Source of the DNA: Owenia fusiformis | Lineage: Eukaryota; Annelida; Polychaeta; Sabellida; Oweniidae | DNA length: 62,000 nucleotides | NCBI GenBank assembly: GCA_903813345.2 | Contig: CAIIXF020000569.1 | Location: 1 to 62,000 of the forward strand | Direction: 5' to 3' | In this document: one piece after another, positions 10,637 through 22,723 of the stretch | Position numbering within the stretch: position 1 is the stretch's first letter | Layout of the letters: each line of letters starts with the position of its first letter | The notes under the pieces: generated by a model | Database searches by the model: none | Told to the model about the DNA's origin: nothing | The model's input: only the letters and a program-made list of their open reading frames with translations | Translations under genes and position numbers: made by a program

Positions 10637-11932
10637 TTATTCTTATTATTCTTCTACCTACGTTTTCTCAGTAACTAGTAGACATTGAGTCAAGATCTGT
10701 ATTTGGTCAATTTAGGTCCAGTATCTAGTTTCTCGGAAATTGGGTCAAATTTTTAGCTAGGTCAAAGGTCAAGAACTAGGTCAAATCTTACATTTTCAAC
10801 TTTCTGTCTATTATCTTGGTCGTTATTTATCGAAATGTCTTCATCTTTTTTTCATCATGTAGCTTAGAAACAGCCCTTTCATAAGTGTGCCATTCGTTTT
10901 TTGATTACTCTTACCGATTTTGAAATATGGCGTCCGGAAAGTAGGTCACACCAAAACATGCTCCAAATTCAATGTATGAGTTATGAATTAGGGGTAAAAT
11001 TTTCTCAGGATTCCGAATCTGAAAACGGAATTGAAATCCGACTTCCGGATCAGGAGTTATGACGTTTTGAAAGTTCGAGAAAAATCGATCTGATGGTACC
11101 CTTATAGAATGTCAAGAAAAGTGAAGAAAAATTGATAAAATACCAGTCCAGTCCATTTCCAGGTCCAAATCAAGGTCCAGTCCAGGTCCAAGTCCAGTGT
11201 TTGTCCAGGTCCAAGTCAAGTCTAGGTTTAAATCCAGTCCAGGGCCTAGGTCAAAATCTAGGTCAAATTCAAAGTTTTTCCTTATTTTTGCGATTCTGAC
11301 ACTACACTTCAATTATATTCTTTGAAATTGTGTATACATGTAGCCAAGAGTGTGCTAATAGTGTTAACCTTTTGCCGTCAGAAAGTATTTTGACCCACTT
11401 TTGAGATATGGTGCCAGAAAAGTAGGTCAAAATAAAAAGTTCTCCAAATTTAACGTATGAGTTATGAATTAGGGGTAGAATTTTGTCAGGAATCCGAATC
11501 TTTAAATCAATTTTAGATCCGACTCCCGGTTTGGAAGTTATGGCGTTTTGAAATTTCGGAAAATCGATCTGATGGTATCCTGATAGAAAGTCAAGAGTAG
11601 AGAAGAAAATATTGAAAAATTCATCCATCCTTCCTATCTGATCCTATCCTATCCTTCCTATCTATCCTTCCTTCGTATCCTTTCCTTCCTTTCTATCCTT
11701 CCTATCCTCTCCTATCATATCCTTTCTTCCTATTCTGTTCTATCCTATCCTTCTTTCTTATTCTATCCTATCGTTCCTTCCCATTCTATCCTATCCTACC
11801 TTCCTATTTTATCCATCTTATTCTGGATGACTCAGCTTATTCTGGATGACTCGGCTTATTTTAGATGACTGGGCTTAAAAAAGTCTAGATTTGGAGTCTG
11901 AAATTGAACTTCGTTCAATTTCCAAAGTCTAG
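10637..11932 (+). mobile_element. Array unit 6, chimeric B-like head and A tail
   Basis: No head hairpin. The head reads CTACGTTTTCTCAGTAACTAG, a divergent B type, with DR1 at 10759-10771. After one partial module the sequence enters a unit-tail-like stretch (GATCTGATGGTACCC) and then a GGTCCA-rich minisatellite (11141-11247). It resumes inside the CCTAGGTCAAAATCTAGG part of an A-type internal module. The remainder is an A tail with a CCTAT tract at about 11620-11818 and CTAG at 11929-11932. Confidence 0.6.
11141..11247 (+). repeat. Degenerate CCAGGTCCAAGT minisatellite
   Basis: Roughly 105 bp of imperfect copies of CCAGGTCCAAGTCCAG-like sequence, found nowhere else in the window. Its right edge runs into CCTAGGTCAAAATC of the internal module. 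It may therefore have grown from the AGGTCA motif by slippage. The open frame antisense to it (many Gly-Leu-Asp repeats) is a by-product of the 6-bp periodicity. Confidence 0.65.
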
Positions 11933-13330
11933 TTATTATTATTATTCCGAGCAAGTTTTCTCAATAACCGTAAGGTTTTCAGTAAAGTCAGTCATTTGGT
12001 CAATTTAGGTCCAGAATCTAGTTCCTCGGAAATTGGGTCAAATTTTTATCTAGGTCAAAGGTCGAGAACTAGGTCAAATCCAGTACTTTGTCACTTTTTT
12101 CGATTTTCTCGGTCGTCCTTCAATATTTTCGATCCGGTTTTTTTTCATTGTGTTCCTTATAAAAAAGTAGGAAAGCTAGGGTCGATTTAGTTTTTTGATA
12201 TCTCAAACCGATTTCGAGATATCAGTGTCCGAAAACAAGGTCCAAACAAAAGTTCTCCGAATCAAATGTCCAGGATATTAGTCTTATAGGAAATCTTCTC
12301 AGGATTCCAAATCTGAAAACCAAATTTGGATCAGACTTCCGGTTCTGAAGTTATGGCGTTTTAAAAGCTCAAAAATCGCTAAATTTGGAGCCCATGTTAA
12401 GTCAATGGGATAAAAGATTTTATTGAAGTGAAAAATACGAAATATAGACTGAGTTCAGCTAAATATAATGAAAGCTTTTAAAAGAATGGGATCTCAAAAG
12501 CCATCTAGCTTTAAAATTTGGACACCAAAATGCCTAGGTCAAAATCTAGGTCAAATTCAAAGTTTTTCCTTATTTTTGCGATTCTGACACTACAGATTAA
12601 TTATACTTTTCAAAATTTTGTATACATGTAGCCAAGAGTGTGCTAATAGTGTTAGCCTTTTGCCGTCAGAAAGTATTTTGCCCCACTTTTGAGATATGGT
12701 GTCCGAAAAGTAGGTCAAAATAAAAAATTCTCAAAATTTGACGTTTGAGTTATGAATTAAGTATAGAATTTTCTCAGGAATCCGAATCTGCAAACCAAAT
12801 TTCGATTCGACTTCCGGTTCCGAAGTAATGGCGTGTCCGAAAAGTAGGTCAAAATAAAAATTCGCCAAATTTAACGTATGAGTTGTGAATTAGGGGTAGA
12901 ATTTTGTCAGGAATCCGAATCTGCAAATCAAATTTCGATCCGACTTCCGGTTCGGAAGTTATGGCGTTTTGAAATTTCAAGAAAAATTGATCTGATGGTA
13001 TCCTGATAGAAAGTCAAGAGTAGAGAAGAAAATATTGAAAAATGCATCCATCCTTCCTTTCTGATCCTATCCTATCCTTCCTATCTACCCTTGCTTCGTA
13101 TCCTCTCCTTCCTATTCTATCCCTTCTTCCTATTCTATTCTATCCTTCTTTCCTAGTCTATCCTATCGTTCCTTCCTATTCTATCCTATCCTTCCTTCCT
13201 TTTTCATCCATCCATCTTTTGCTGGATGACTTAGCTTATTTTGGATGACTTGGCTTATTCTGGATGACTCGGCTAAAAAAAGTCTAGATCTGGAGTCTGA
13301 AATTGAACTCGTTCAATTTCCAAAATCTAG
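11933..13330 (+). mobile_element. Array unit 7, subfamily A
   Basis: No head hairpin: TTATTATTATTCC leads straight into GAGCAAGTTTTCTCAATAACC. The DR1 equivalent at 12052-12064 ends in AGGTCG instead of AGGTCA, a variant shared with units 11, 20 and 22. A 9-bp inverted repeat TGATATCTC / GAGATATCA lies at 12196-12223. One full module and one solo submodule follow. The CCTAT tract is at about 13040-13216. The terminal hairpin has a TC loop, and CTAG is at 13327-13330. Confidence 0.6.
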
Positions 13331-15208
13331 TTATTATTCTAAACCAGTTTTCTCAATAACCATAAAATTTTTAGTAAAGTCAGTCATTTGGTCAATTTGG
13401 GTCCAGAATCTAGTTCCTCGGAAATTAGGTCAAATTTTTATCTAGGTCAAAGGTCAAGAACTAGGTCAAATCCAGTACTTTGTCACTTTTTTCGATTTTC
13501 TCGGTCGTCCTTTAATATTTTCGATTCGGGTTTTTTTTCATTGTGTTCCTTATAAAAAAGTAGAAAACCTAGGGTCGATTTAGTTTTTTGATATCTCAAA
13601 CCGATTTCGAGATATCAGTGTCCGAAAACGAGGTCCAAACGAAAATTCTCCGAATCAAATGTCCAGGATATAAGTCTTATAGGAAATTTTCTCAGGATTC
13701 CGAATCTGAAAACCAAATTCGAATCAGACTTCCGGTTCGGAAGTTATGGCGTTTTGAAAGCTCAAAAATCGCTAAATTTGGTGCCCATGTTAAGTCAATG
13801 GGAAAAAATATTTTTTTGAAGTGAAAAATACGAAATATAGACTGAGTTCAGCTAAATATAATGAAAGCTTTTTAAAGAATGGGACCTCAAAAGCCATCTA
13901 GCTTCAAAATTTGGACACCAAAATGCCTAGTTCAAAATCTAGGTCAAATTTAAAGTTTTTCCTTATTTTTGCGATTCTGACACTACAGATTAATTATATT
14001 CTTCGAAATTTTGTATACATGTAGCCAAGAGTGCGCTAATAGTGTTAGCCTTTTGCCGTCAGAAAGTATTTTGACCCACTTTTGAGATATGGTGTCCGAA
14101 AAGTAGGTCAAAATAAAAAATTCTCCAAATTTAATGTGTGAGTTATGAACTAAGTACAGAATTTTCTCAGGAATCCGAATCTGCAACCCAAATTTCGATC
14201 CGACTTCCGGTTCGGAAGTTATGACATTTTTAAAGCTCAAAAATTGCTAAATTTGGTGACCCATGTTATGTCAATGGAAAAAAAGAATTTTTTGAAGTGT
14301 AAAATACGAGATATAGACTAAGTACAGCTTAAAATAATGAAAGCCCATGAAAGAAGGGAACCTCGAAGGCTACCTAACTTCAAAATTTGGACACCAAAAT
14401 CCCTAGGTCAAAATTTAGGTCAAATTCTTAGTTTATCCTTATTTTTGCGATTCTGACACTACACTTTAATTATATTCCTCGAAAATGTGTATACATGTAG
14501 GCAAGAGTGTGCTAATAGCGTTAGCCTTTTGCCGTCAGAAAGTATTTTGACCCACTTTTGAGATATGGTGTCCGAAAAGTAGGTCAAAATAAAAAGTTCT
14601 CCAAATTTAACGTTTGAGTTATGAATTAAGAATAGAATTTTCTCCGAAATCCGAATCTGCAAACCAAATTTCAATTCGACTTCCGGTTCAGAAGTTATAG
14701 CGTGTCCGAAAAGTAGGTCAAAATAAAAATTCGCCAAATTTAATGTATGAGTTATGAATTAGGGGTAGAATTTTGTCAGGAATCCGAATCTGCAAATCAA
14801 ATTTCGATTCGACTCCCGGTTCGGAAGTTATGGCGTTTTGAAATTTCAAGAAAAATTGATCCGATGGTATCCTGATAGAAAGTCAAGAGTAGAGTAGAAA
14901 ATATTGAAAAATGCATCCATCCTTCCTTTCTGATCCTATCCTATCCTTCCTATCTACCCTTGCTTCGTATCCTCTCCTTCCTATCCTTCCTATTCTATCC
15001 CTTCTTCCTATTCTATTATATCATTCTTTCCTATTCTATCCTATAGTTCCTTCCTATTCTATCCTATCCCTCCTTCCTTTTTCATCCATCCATCTTTTTC
15101 TGGATGACTTAGCTTATTTTGGATGACTTGGCTTATTCTGGATGACTCGGCTAAAAAAAGTCTAGATCTGGAGTCTGAAATTGAACTCGTTCAATTTCCA
15201 AAATCTAG
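13331..15208 (+). mobile_element. Array unit 8, subfamily A, two modules
   Basis: No head hairpin; the body starts TTATTATTCTAAACCAG. Two internal modules (near 14045 and 14521) plus a solo submodule at about 14706-14830. The CCTAT tract is at about 14910-15098. The tail is close to that of unit 7: both read GATGACTTAGC in the first GGATGACT repeat, which breaks the TGACTCA core. CTAG is at 15205-15208. Confidence 0.6.
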
Positions 15209-15455
15209 TTATTATTATTATTAGACTCCAGATGTCAATCTGGAGTCTATTGTTTTTGCCAGTATTCTTCTTTATTATTCTTATTAGACTCCAGATTGAA
15301 AATCTGGAGTCTATTGTTTTTGCCAGTATTCTTATTCTTATTCTTATTATTATTAGACTCCAGATTGAAAATCTGGAGTCTATTGTTTTTGCCTGTATTC
15401 TTATTAGACTCCAGATGAAATCTGGAGTCTATTGTTTTCGTTAGTTTTCTTATTA
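15209..15455 (+). repeat. Head-hairpin modules, four copies (unit 9)
   Basis: Inverted repeats at 15222-15249 (loop GTCA), 15285-15313 and 15354-15382 (13-bp stem, loop GAA) and 15405-15431 (12-bp stem, loop GAA). They are separated by TTATT/TTC microsatellite of variable length. All three stem types occur in one block, so the block was assembled from different donor modules and not by simple slippage of one. Confidence 0.7.
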
Positions 15456-16779
15456 TTCTTTTTCTTCTTCTTCTTATTATTCTAACCCAGTTTTCTCAAT
15501 AACCATAAGGTTTTCAGTAAAGTCAGTCATTTGGTCAATTTAGGTCCAGAATCTAGTTCCTCGGAAATTGGGTCAAATTTTTATCTAGGTCAAAGGTCAA
15601 GAACTAGGTCAAATCCAGTACTTTGTCACTTTTTTCGATTTTCTCGGTCGTCCTTCAATATTTTCGATCTGGGTTTTTTTCATTGTGTTCCTTATAAAAA
15701 AGTAGAAAACCTAGGGTCGATTTAGTTTTTTGATATCTCAAACCGATTTCGAGATATCAGTGTCCGAAAACGAAGTCCAAAACAAAGTTCTCCGAATCAA
15801 ATGTCCAGGATATTTGTCTAATAGAAAATTTTCTCAGGATTCCGAATCTGAAAACGAAATTTGGATCTGACTTCCAGTTCGGAAGTTATGGCGTTTTGAA
15901 AACTCAAAAATCGCTAAATTTGTTGCCCATGTTAAGTCAATGGGAAAAAATATTTTTTTGAAGTGAAAAATACGGAATATAGACTGAGTTCAGCTTCATA
16001 TAATCAAAGCCTTTAAAAGAAGGGGACCTCAAAAGCCATCTAGCTTCACAATTTGGACACCGAAATGCCTAGGTCAAAATCTAGGTCAAATTCATAGGTT
16101 TTCCTTATTTTTTCGATTCTGACACTACACTTTAATTATATTCTTCGAAATTGTGTATACATGTAGCCAAGAATATGCTAATAGTGTTAGCCTTTTGCCG
16201 TCAGAAAGTATTTTGACCCACTTTTGAGATATGGTGTCCGAAAAGTAGGTCAAAATAAAAAGTTCTCCAAATTGAATATATGAGTTATGAATTAAGGGTA
16301 GAATTTTGTCAGGAATCCGAATCTGCAAACCAAATTTCGATCCAATTTCCGGTTCGGAAGTTATGGCGTGTCCGAAAAGTAGGTCAAAATAAAAAATCTC
16401 CAAATTTAACGTATGAGTTATGAATTAGGGGTAGAATTTTGTCAGGAATCCGAATCTGCAAACCAAATTTCGATCCGACTTCCGGTTCGGAAGTGATAGC
16501 GTTTTGAAATTTCGAGAAAAATCGATCTGATGGTATCCTGATAGAAAGTCAAGAGTAGAGAAGAAAATATTGAAAAATTCATCCATCCTTCCTATCTCAT
16601 CCTACCCTATCCTTCCTATCTATCCTTCCTTCATATCTTTTCCTTCCTATCCTTCCTATCCTATCCTATCCTTTCTTCCTATTCTATTCTATCCTATCCT
16701 TCTTTCTTATTCTATCCTATCGTTCTTTCCTATTCTATCCTATCCTACCTTCCTATTTTATTTATCCATCTCTTTCTAG

Positions 16780-16808
16780 ATGACTCAGCTTATTCTGGAT
16801 GACTCGGC
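16780..16808 (+). promoter_or_regulatory. ARE / NF-E2-like motif pair (example)
   Basis: ATGACTCAGC (16780-16789) and ATGACTCGGC (16799-16808) both satisfy the antioxidant-response consensus RTGACNNNGC. The first also contains the AP-1 core TGACTCA. One to three such copies, about 20 bp apart, close almost every long unit just before its 3' subterminal motif. The ARE core survives in the common CA-to-CG variant. Regulatory activity is inference. Confidence 0.4.
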
Positions 16809-16866
16809 TAAAAAAAGTCTAGATCTGGAGTCTGAAATTGAACTTCGTTCAATTTCCAAAATCTAG

Positions 16867-16925
16867 TTATTAGACTCCAGATGAAATCTGGAGTCTATTG
16901 TTTTCGTCAGTTTTCTTATTCTTCT
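16867..16925 (+). repeat. Head-hairpin module, one copy (unit 10)
   Basis: A 12-bp stem at 16871-16897 with loop GAA and the TTGTTTTCGTCAGTTTTCTT tail. It begins only four bases after the CTAG of unit 9. Confidence 0.7.
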
Positions 16926-18339
16926 TCTTCTTCTTCTTATTATTCTAACCCAGTTTTCTCAATGACCATTAGGCTCTCAGTAAAGTCAGTCATTTGGTCA
17001 ATTTAGGTTCAGAATCTAGTTCCTCGGAAATTGGGTCAAATTTTTATCTAGGTCAAAGGTCAAGAACTAGGTCAAATCCAGTACTTTGCCACTTTTTTCG
17101 ATTTTCTCGGTCGTCCTTCAATATTTTCGATCCGGGTTTTTTTCATTGTGTTCCTTATAAAAAAGTAGGAAACCTAGCGTCGATTTAGTTTTTTAATATC
17201 TCAAACCGATTTCGAGATATCAGTGTCCGCAAACAAGGTCCAAAAAAAAGTTCTCCGAATCAAAGGTCCAGGATATTAGTCATATAGGAAATTTTCTCAG
17301 GATTCCGAATCTGAAAACCAAATTTAGATCGGACTTCCGGTTCAGAAGTTATGGCGTTTTGAAAGCTCAAGAATCGCTTAATTTGGTGCCCATGTTAAGT
17401 CAATGGGAAAAAAGATTTTTTTGAAGTAAAAAATATGAAATATAGACTGAGTTTAGCTAAATATAATGAAAGCTTTTAAAAGAATGGGACCTCAAAAGCC
17501 ATCTAGCTTCAAAATTTGGACACCAAAATGCCTAGGTCAAAATCTAGGTCAAATTCAAAGTTTTTCCTTATTTTTGCGATTCTGACACTACAGATTAATT
17601 ATATTCTTCGAAATTTTGTATACATGTCGCCAAGAGTACGCTAATAGTGTTAGCCTTTTGCCGTCAGAAAGTATTTTGACCCACTTTTGAGATATGGTGT
17701 CTGAAAAGTAGGTCAAAATAAAAAGTTCTCCAAATTGAATATATGAGTTATGAATTAAGGGTACAATTCTGTCAGGAATCCGAATCTGCAAACCAAATTT
17801 CGATCCAACTTCCGGTTTGGAAGTTATGGCGTGTCCGAAAAGTAGGTCAAAATAAAAAATCTCCAAATTTAACGTATGAGTTATGAATTAGGGGTAGAAT
17901 TTTGTCAGGAATCCGAATCTGCAAACCAAATTTCGATCCGACTTCCGGTTCGGAAGTGATAGCGTTTTGAAATTTCGAGAAAAATCGATCTGATGGTATC
18001 CTGATAGAAAGTCAAGAGTAGAGAAGAAAATATTGAAAAATTCATCCATCCTTCCTATCTCATCCTACCCTATCCTTCCTATCTATCCTTCCTTCATATC
18101 TTTTCCTTTCTATCCTATCCTATCCTTTCTTCCTATTCTATTCTATCCTATCCTTCTTTCTTATTCTATCCTATCGTTCTTTCCTATTCTATCCTATCCT
18201 ACCTTCCTATTTTATTTATCCATCTCTTTCTAGATGACTCAGCTTATTCTGGATGACTCGGCTTATTCTGGATGACTCGGCTAAAAAAAGTCTAGATCTG
18301 GAGTCTGAAATTGAACTTCGTTCAATTTCCAAAATCTAG
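16867..18339 (+). mobile_element. Array unit 10, subfamily A
   Basis: One head hairpin (16871-16897) followed by a TTC tract and the CTAACCCAGTTTTCTCAATGACC head. One full internal module (near 17654) and one solo submodule. The CCTAT tract is at about 18042-18229 and is followed by three GGATGACT repeats. CTAG is at 18336-18339. Confidence 0.6.
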
Positions 18340-18470
18340 TTATTCTTATTAGACTCCAGATTGAAAATCTGGAGTCTATTGTTTTCGTCAGTTTTCTTAT
18401 TATTATTATTATTAGACTCCAGATGAAATCTGGAGTCTATTGTTTTCGTCAGTTTTCTTATTATTCTTTT
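18340..18470 (+). repeat. Head-hairpin modules, two copies (unit 11)
   Basis: Inverted repeats at 18350-18378 (13-bp stem) and 18413-18439 (12-bp stem), each with the CGTCAG tail and separated by TTATT repeats. The nearly identical unit 20 lacks both, so the modules are gained or lost independently of the unit body. Confidence 0.7.
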
Positions 18471-19901
18471 TCTTCTTATTCTTATTATTATTATTATTCC
18501 GAGCAAGTTTTCTCAATAACCGTAGGGTTTTCAGTAAAGTCAGTCATTTGGTCAATTTAGGTCCAGAATCTAGTTCCTCGGAAATTGGGTCAAATTTTTA
18601 TCTAGGTCAAAGGTCGAGAACTAGGTCAAATCCAGTACTTTGTCACTTTTTTCGATTTTCTCGGTTGTCCTTCAATATTTTCGATCCGGGTTTTTTTCAT
18701 TGTGTTCCTTATAAAAAAGTAGGAAACCTATGGTCGATTTAGTTTTTTGATATCTCAAACCGATTTCGAGATATCAGTGTCCGAAAACGAGGTCCAAAAG
18801 AAAGTTCTCCGAATCAAATGTCCAGGATATTAGTCTTATAGGAAATTTTCTCAGGATTCCGAATCTGAAAACGAAATTTGGATCTGACTTCCAGTTCGGA
18901 AGTTATGGCGTTTTGAAAACTCAAAAATCGCTAAATTTGGTGCCCATGTTAAGTCAATGGGAAAAAATATTTTTTTGAAGTAAAAAATACGGAATATAGA
19001 CTGAGTTCAGCTTCATATAATTAAAGCCTTTAAAAGAAGGGGACCTCAAAAGCCATCTAGCTTCACAATTTGGACACCGAAATGCCTAGGTCAAAATCTA
19101 GGTCAAATTCATAGGTTTTCCTTATTTTTTCGATTCTGACACTACACTTTCATTATATTCTTCGAAATTGTGTATACATGTAGCCAAGAATATGCTCATA
19201 GTGTTAGCCTTTTGCCGTCAGAAAGTATTTTGACCCACTTTTGAGATATGGTGTCCGAAAAGTAGGTCAAAATAAAAAGTTCTCCAAATTGAATATATGA
19301 GTTATGAATTAAGGGTAGAATTTTGTCAGGAATCCGAATCTGCAAACCAAATTTTGATCCGATTTCCGGTTCGGAAGTAATGGCGTGTCCGGAAAGTAGG
19401 TCAAAATAAAAAATCTCCAAATTTAACGTATGAGTTATGAATTAGGGGTAGAATTTCGTCAGGAATCCGAATCTGCAAATCAAATTTCGATCCCACTTCT
19501 GGTTCGGAAGTGATAGCGTTTTGAAATTTCGAGAAAAATCGATCTGATGGTATCCTGATAGAAAGTCAAGAGTAGAGAAGAAAATATTGAAAAATTCATC
19601 CATCCTCCTATCTCATCCTACCCTATCCTTCCTATCTATCCTTCCTTCATATCTTTTCCTTCCTATCCTTCCTATCCTATCCTATCCTATCCTTTCTTCC
19701 TATTCTATTCTATCCTATCCTTCTTTCTTATTCTATCCTATCGTTCTTTCCTATTCTATCCTACCTTCCTATTTTATTTATCCATCTCTTTCTAGATGAC
19801 TCAGCTTATTCTGGATGACTCGGCTTATTCTGGATGACTCGGCTAAAAAAAGTCTAGATCTGGAGTCTGAAATTGAACTTTGTTCAATTTCCAAAATCTA
19901 G
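18340..19901 (+). mobile_element. Array unit 11, subfamily A, near-identical to units 20 and 22
   Basis: Two head hairpins, then a body beginning TTATTATTCCGAGCAAG. From there to the CTAG at 19898-19901 it matches 50204-51620 at a constant offset of 31,719 bp. I noticed only isolated differences, such as GTAGGG against GTAAGG near 18522. The similarity stops at the unit edges: the head hairpins here are absent in unit 20, and the sequences after CTAG differ. One module (near 19206); CCTAT tract at about 19596-19793. Confidence 0.65.
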
Positions 19902-21326
19902 TTATTCTTATTCTTATTATTCTAAACCAGTTTTCTCAATAACCATAAGGTTTTCAGTAAAGTCAGTCATTTGGTCAATTTAGGTTCAGAATCTAGTTCC
20001 TCGGAAATTGGGTCAAATTTTTATCTAGGTCAAAGGTCAAGAACTAGGTCAAATCCAGTACTTTGTCACTTTTTTCGATTTTCTCGGTCGTCCTTCAATA
20101 TTTTCGATCCGGGTTTTTTTCATTGTGTTCCTAATAAAAAAGTAGGAAACCTAGGGTCGATTTAGTTTTTTGATATCTCAAACCGATTTCGAGATATCAG
20201 TGTCCGAAAACGAGGTCCAAAAAAAAGTTCTCCGAATCAAATGTCCAGGATATTAGTCTTATGGGAAATTTTCTCAGGATTCCGAATCTGAAAACGAAAT
20301 TTGGATCTGACTTCCAGTTTGGAAGTTATGGCGTTTTGAAAACTCAAAAATCGCTAAATTTGGTGCCCATGTTAAGTCAATGGGAAAAAATATTTTTTTG
20401 AAGTGAAAAATACGGAATATAGACTGAGTTCAGCTTCATATAATCAAAGCCTTTAAAAGAAGGGCACCTCAAAAGACATCTAGCTTCACAATTTGGACAC
20501 CGAAATGCCTAGGTCAAAATCTAGGTCAAATTCATAGGTTTTCCTTATTTTTTCGATTCTGACACAACACTTTAATTATATTCTTCGAAATTGTGTATAC
20601 ATGTAGCCAAGAATATTCTAATAGTGTTAGCCTTTTGCCGTCAGAAAGTATTTTGACCCACTTTTGAGATATGGTGTCCGAAAAGTAGGTCAAAATAAAA
20701 AGTTCTCCAAATTGAATATATGAGTTATGAATTAAGGGGAGAATTTTGTCAGGAATCCGAATCTGCAAACCAAATTCCAATCCGATTTCCGGTTCGGAAG
20801 TTATGGCGTGTCCGAAAAGTAGGTCAAAATAAAAAATCTCCAAATTGAATGTATGAGTTATGAATTAAGGGTAGAATTTTGTCAGGAATCCGAATCTGCA
20901 AACCAAATTTCGATCCGACTTCCGGTTCGGAAGTGATAGCGTTTTGAAATTTCGAGAAAAATCGATCTGATGGTATCCTGATAGAAAGTCAAGAGTAGAG
21001 AAGAAAATATTAAAAAAATTCATCCATCCTTCCTATCTCATCCTACCCTATCCTTCCTATCTATCCTTCCTTCATATCTTTTCCTTCCTATCCTTCCTAT
21101 CCTATCCTATCCTTTCTTCCTATTCTATTCTATCCTATCCTTCTTTCTTATTCTATCCTATCGTTCTTTCCTATTCTATCCTATCCTACCTTCCTATTTT
21201 ATTTATCCATCTCTTTCTAGATGACTCAGCTTATTCTGGATGACTCGGCTTATTCTGGATGACTCGGCTAAAAAAAGTCTAGATCTGGAGTCTGAAATTG
21301 AACTTCGTTCAATTTCCAAAATCTAG
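19902..21326 (+). mobile_element. Array unit 12, subfamily A
   Basis: No head hairpin; TTATTCTTATTC leads into TAAACCAGTTTTCTC. Compact form with one full module (near 20630) and one solo submodule. The CCTAT tract is at about 21019-21215, followed by three GGATGACT repeats. CTAG is at 21323-21326. Confidence 0.6.
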
Positions 21327-22723
21327 TTATTATTCTAAACCAGTTTTCTCAATAACCATAAGGTTTTCAGTAAAGTCAGTCATTTGGTCAATTTAGGTCC
21401 AGAATCTAGTTCCTCGGAAATTGGGTCAATTTTTTATCTAGGTCAAAGGTCAAGAACTAGGTCAAATCCAGTACTTTGTCACTTTTTTCGATTTTCTCGG
21501 TCGTCCTTCAATATTTTTGATCCGGGTTTTTTTCATTGTGTTCCTTATAAAAAAGTAGGAAACCTAAATCGATTTAGTTTTTTGATATCTCAAACCGATT
21601 TCGAGATATCAGTGTCTGAAAACGAGGTCCAAAAGAAAATTCTCCGAATCAAATGTCAAAGATATTAGTCTTATAGGAAATTTTCTCAGGATTCCGAATC
21701 TGAAAACCAAATTTGAATCAGACTTCCGGTTCGGAAGTTATGGCGTTTTGAAAACTCAAAAATCGCTAAATTTGGTGCCCATGTTAAGTCAATGGGAAAA
21801 AATATTTTTTTGAAGTGAAAAATACGGAATATAGACTGAGTTCAGCTTCATATAATCAAAGTCTTTAAAAGAAGGGGACCTCAAAAGCCATCTAGCTTCA
21901 CAATTTGGACACCGAAATGCCTAGGTCAAAATCTAGGTCAAATTCATAGGTTTTCCTTATTTTTTCGATTCTGACACTACACTTTAATTATATTCTTCGA
22001 AATTGTGTATACATGTAGCCAAGAATATGCTAATAGTGTTAGCCTTTTGCCGTCAGAAAGTATTTTGACCCACTTTTGAGATATGGTGTCCGAAAAGTAG
22101 GTCAAAATAAAAAAGTTCTCCAAATTTGACGCTTGAGTTATGAATTAAGTATAGAATTTTCTCAGGAATCCGAATCTGCAAACCAAATTTCGATCCGACT
22201 TCCGGTTCGGAAGTTATGGCGTGTCCGAAAAGTAGGTCAAAATAAAAAATCTCCAAATTTAACGTATGAGTTATGAATTAGGGGTAGAATTTTGTCAGGA
22301 ATCCGAATCTGCAAACCAAATTTCGATCCGACTTCCGGTTTGGAAGTGATAGCGTTTTGAAATTTCGAGAAAAATTGATCTGATGGTATCCTGATAGAAA
22401 GTCAAGAGTAGAGAAGAAAATATTGAAAAATTCATCCATCCTTCCTATCTCATCCTACCCTATCCTTCCTATCTATCCTTCCTTCATATCTTTTCCTTCC
22501 TATCCTTCCTATCCTATTCTATCCTTTCTTCCTATTCTATTCTATCCTATCCTTCTTTCTTATTCTATCCTATCGTTCTTTCCTATTCTATCCTATCCTA
22601 CCTTCATATTTTATTTATCCATCTCTTTCTAGATGACTCAGCTTATTCTGGATGACTCGGCTTATTCTGGATGACTCGGCTAAAAAAAGTCTAGATCTGG
22701 AGTCTGAAATTTCCAAAATCTAG
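21327..22723 (+). mobile_element. Array unit 13, subfamily A, 3' hairpin deleted
   Basis: No head hairpin. Otherwise like unit 12, with one module (near 22040) and a CCTAT tract at about 22432-22625. At the 3' end the sequence goes directly from GGAGTCTGAAAT to TTCCAAAATCTAG (22701-22723). The 15 bp that form the terminal stem-loop in every other unit are missing while CTAG is kept. Confidence 0.65.

Larger units (their letters stand above)
15209..16866 (+). mobile_element. Array unit 9, subfamily A
   Basis: Carries the largest block of head hairpins (four). One internal module (near 16190), a solo submodule and a CCTAT tract at about 16579-16771 follow. Only two GGATGACT repeats remain, with intact ATGACTCAGC (16780-16789) and ATGACTCGGC (16799-16808). 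CTAG is at 16863-16866. Confidence 0.6.

Noticed and set aside
11112-11312. Gly-Leu-Asp-rich minus-strand frame
   Set aside because: Antisense reading of the GGTCCA minisatellite; no start or domain support.
15209-15455. CRISPR-like array (27-29-bp palindromic repeats with spacers)
   Set aside because: Repeat-plus-tail is a ~50-bp module whose spacers are TTATT/TTC microsatellite and shared tails, not unique sequences. Eukaryotic repeat context and no cas genes.
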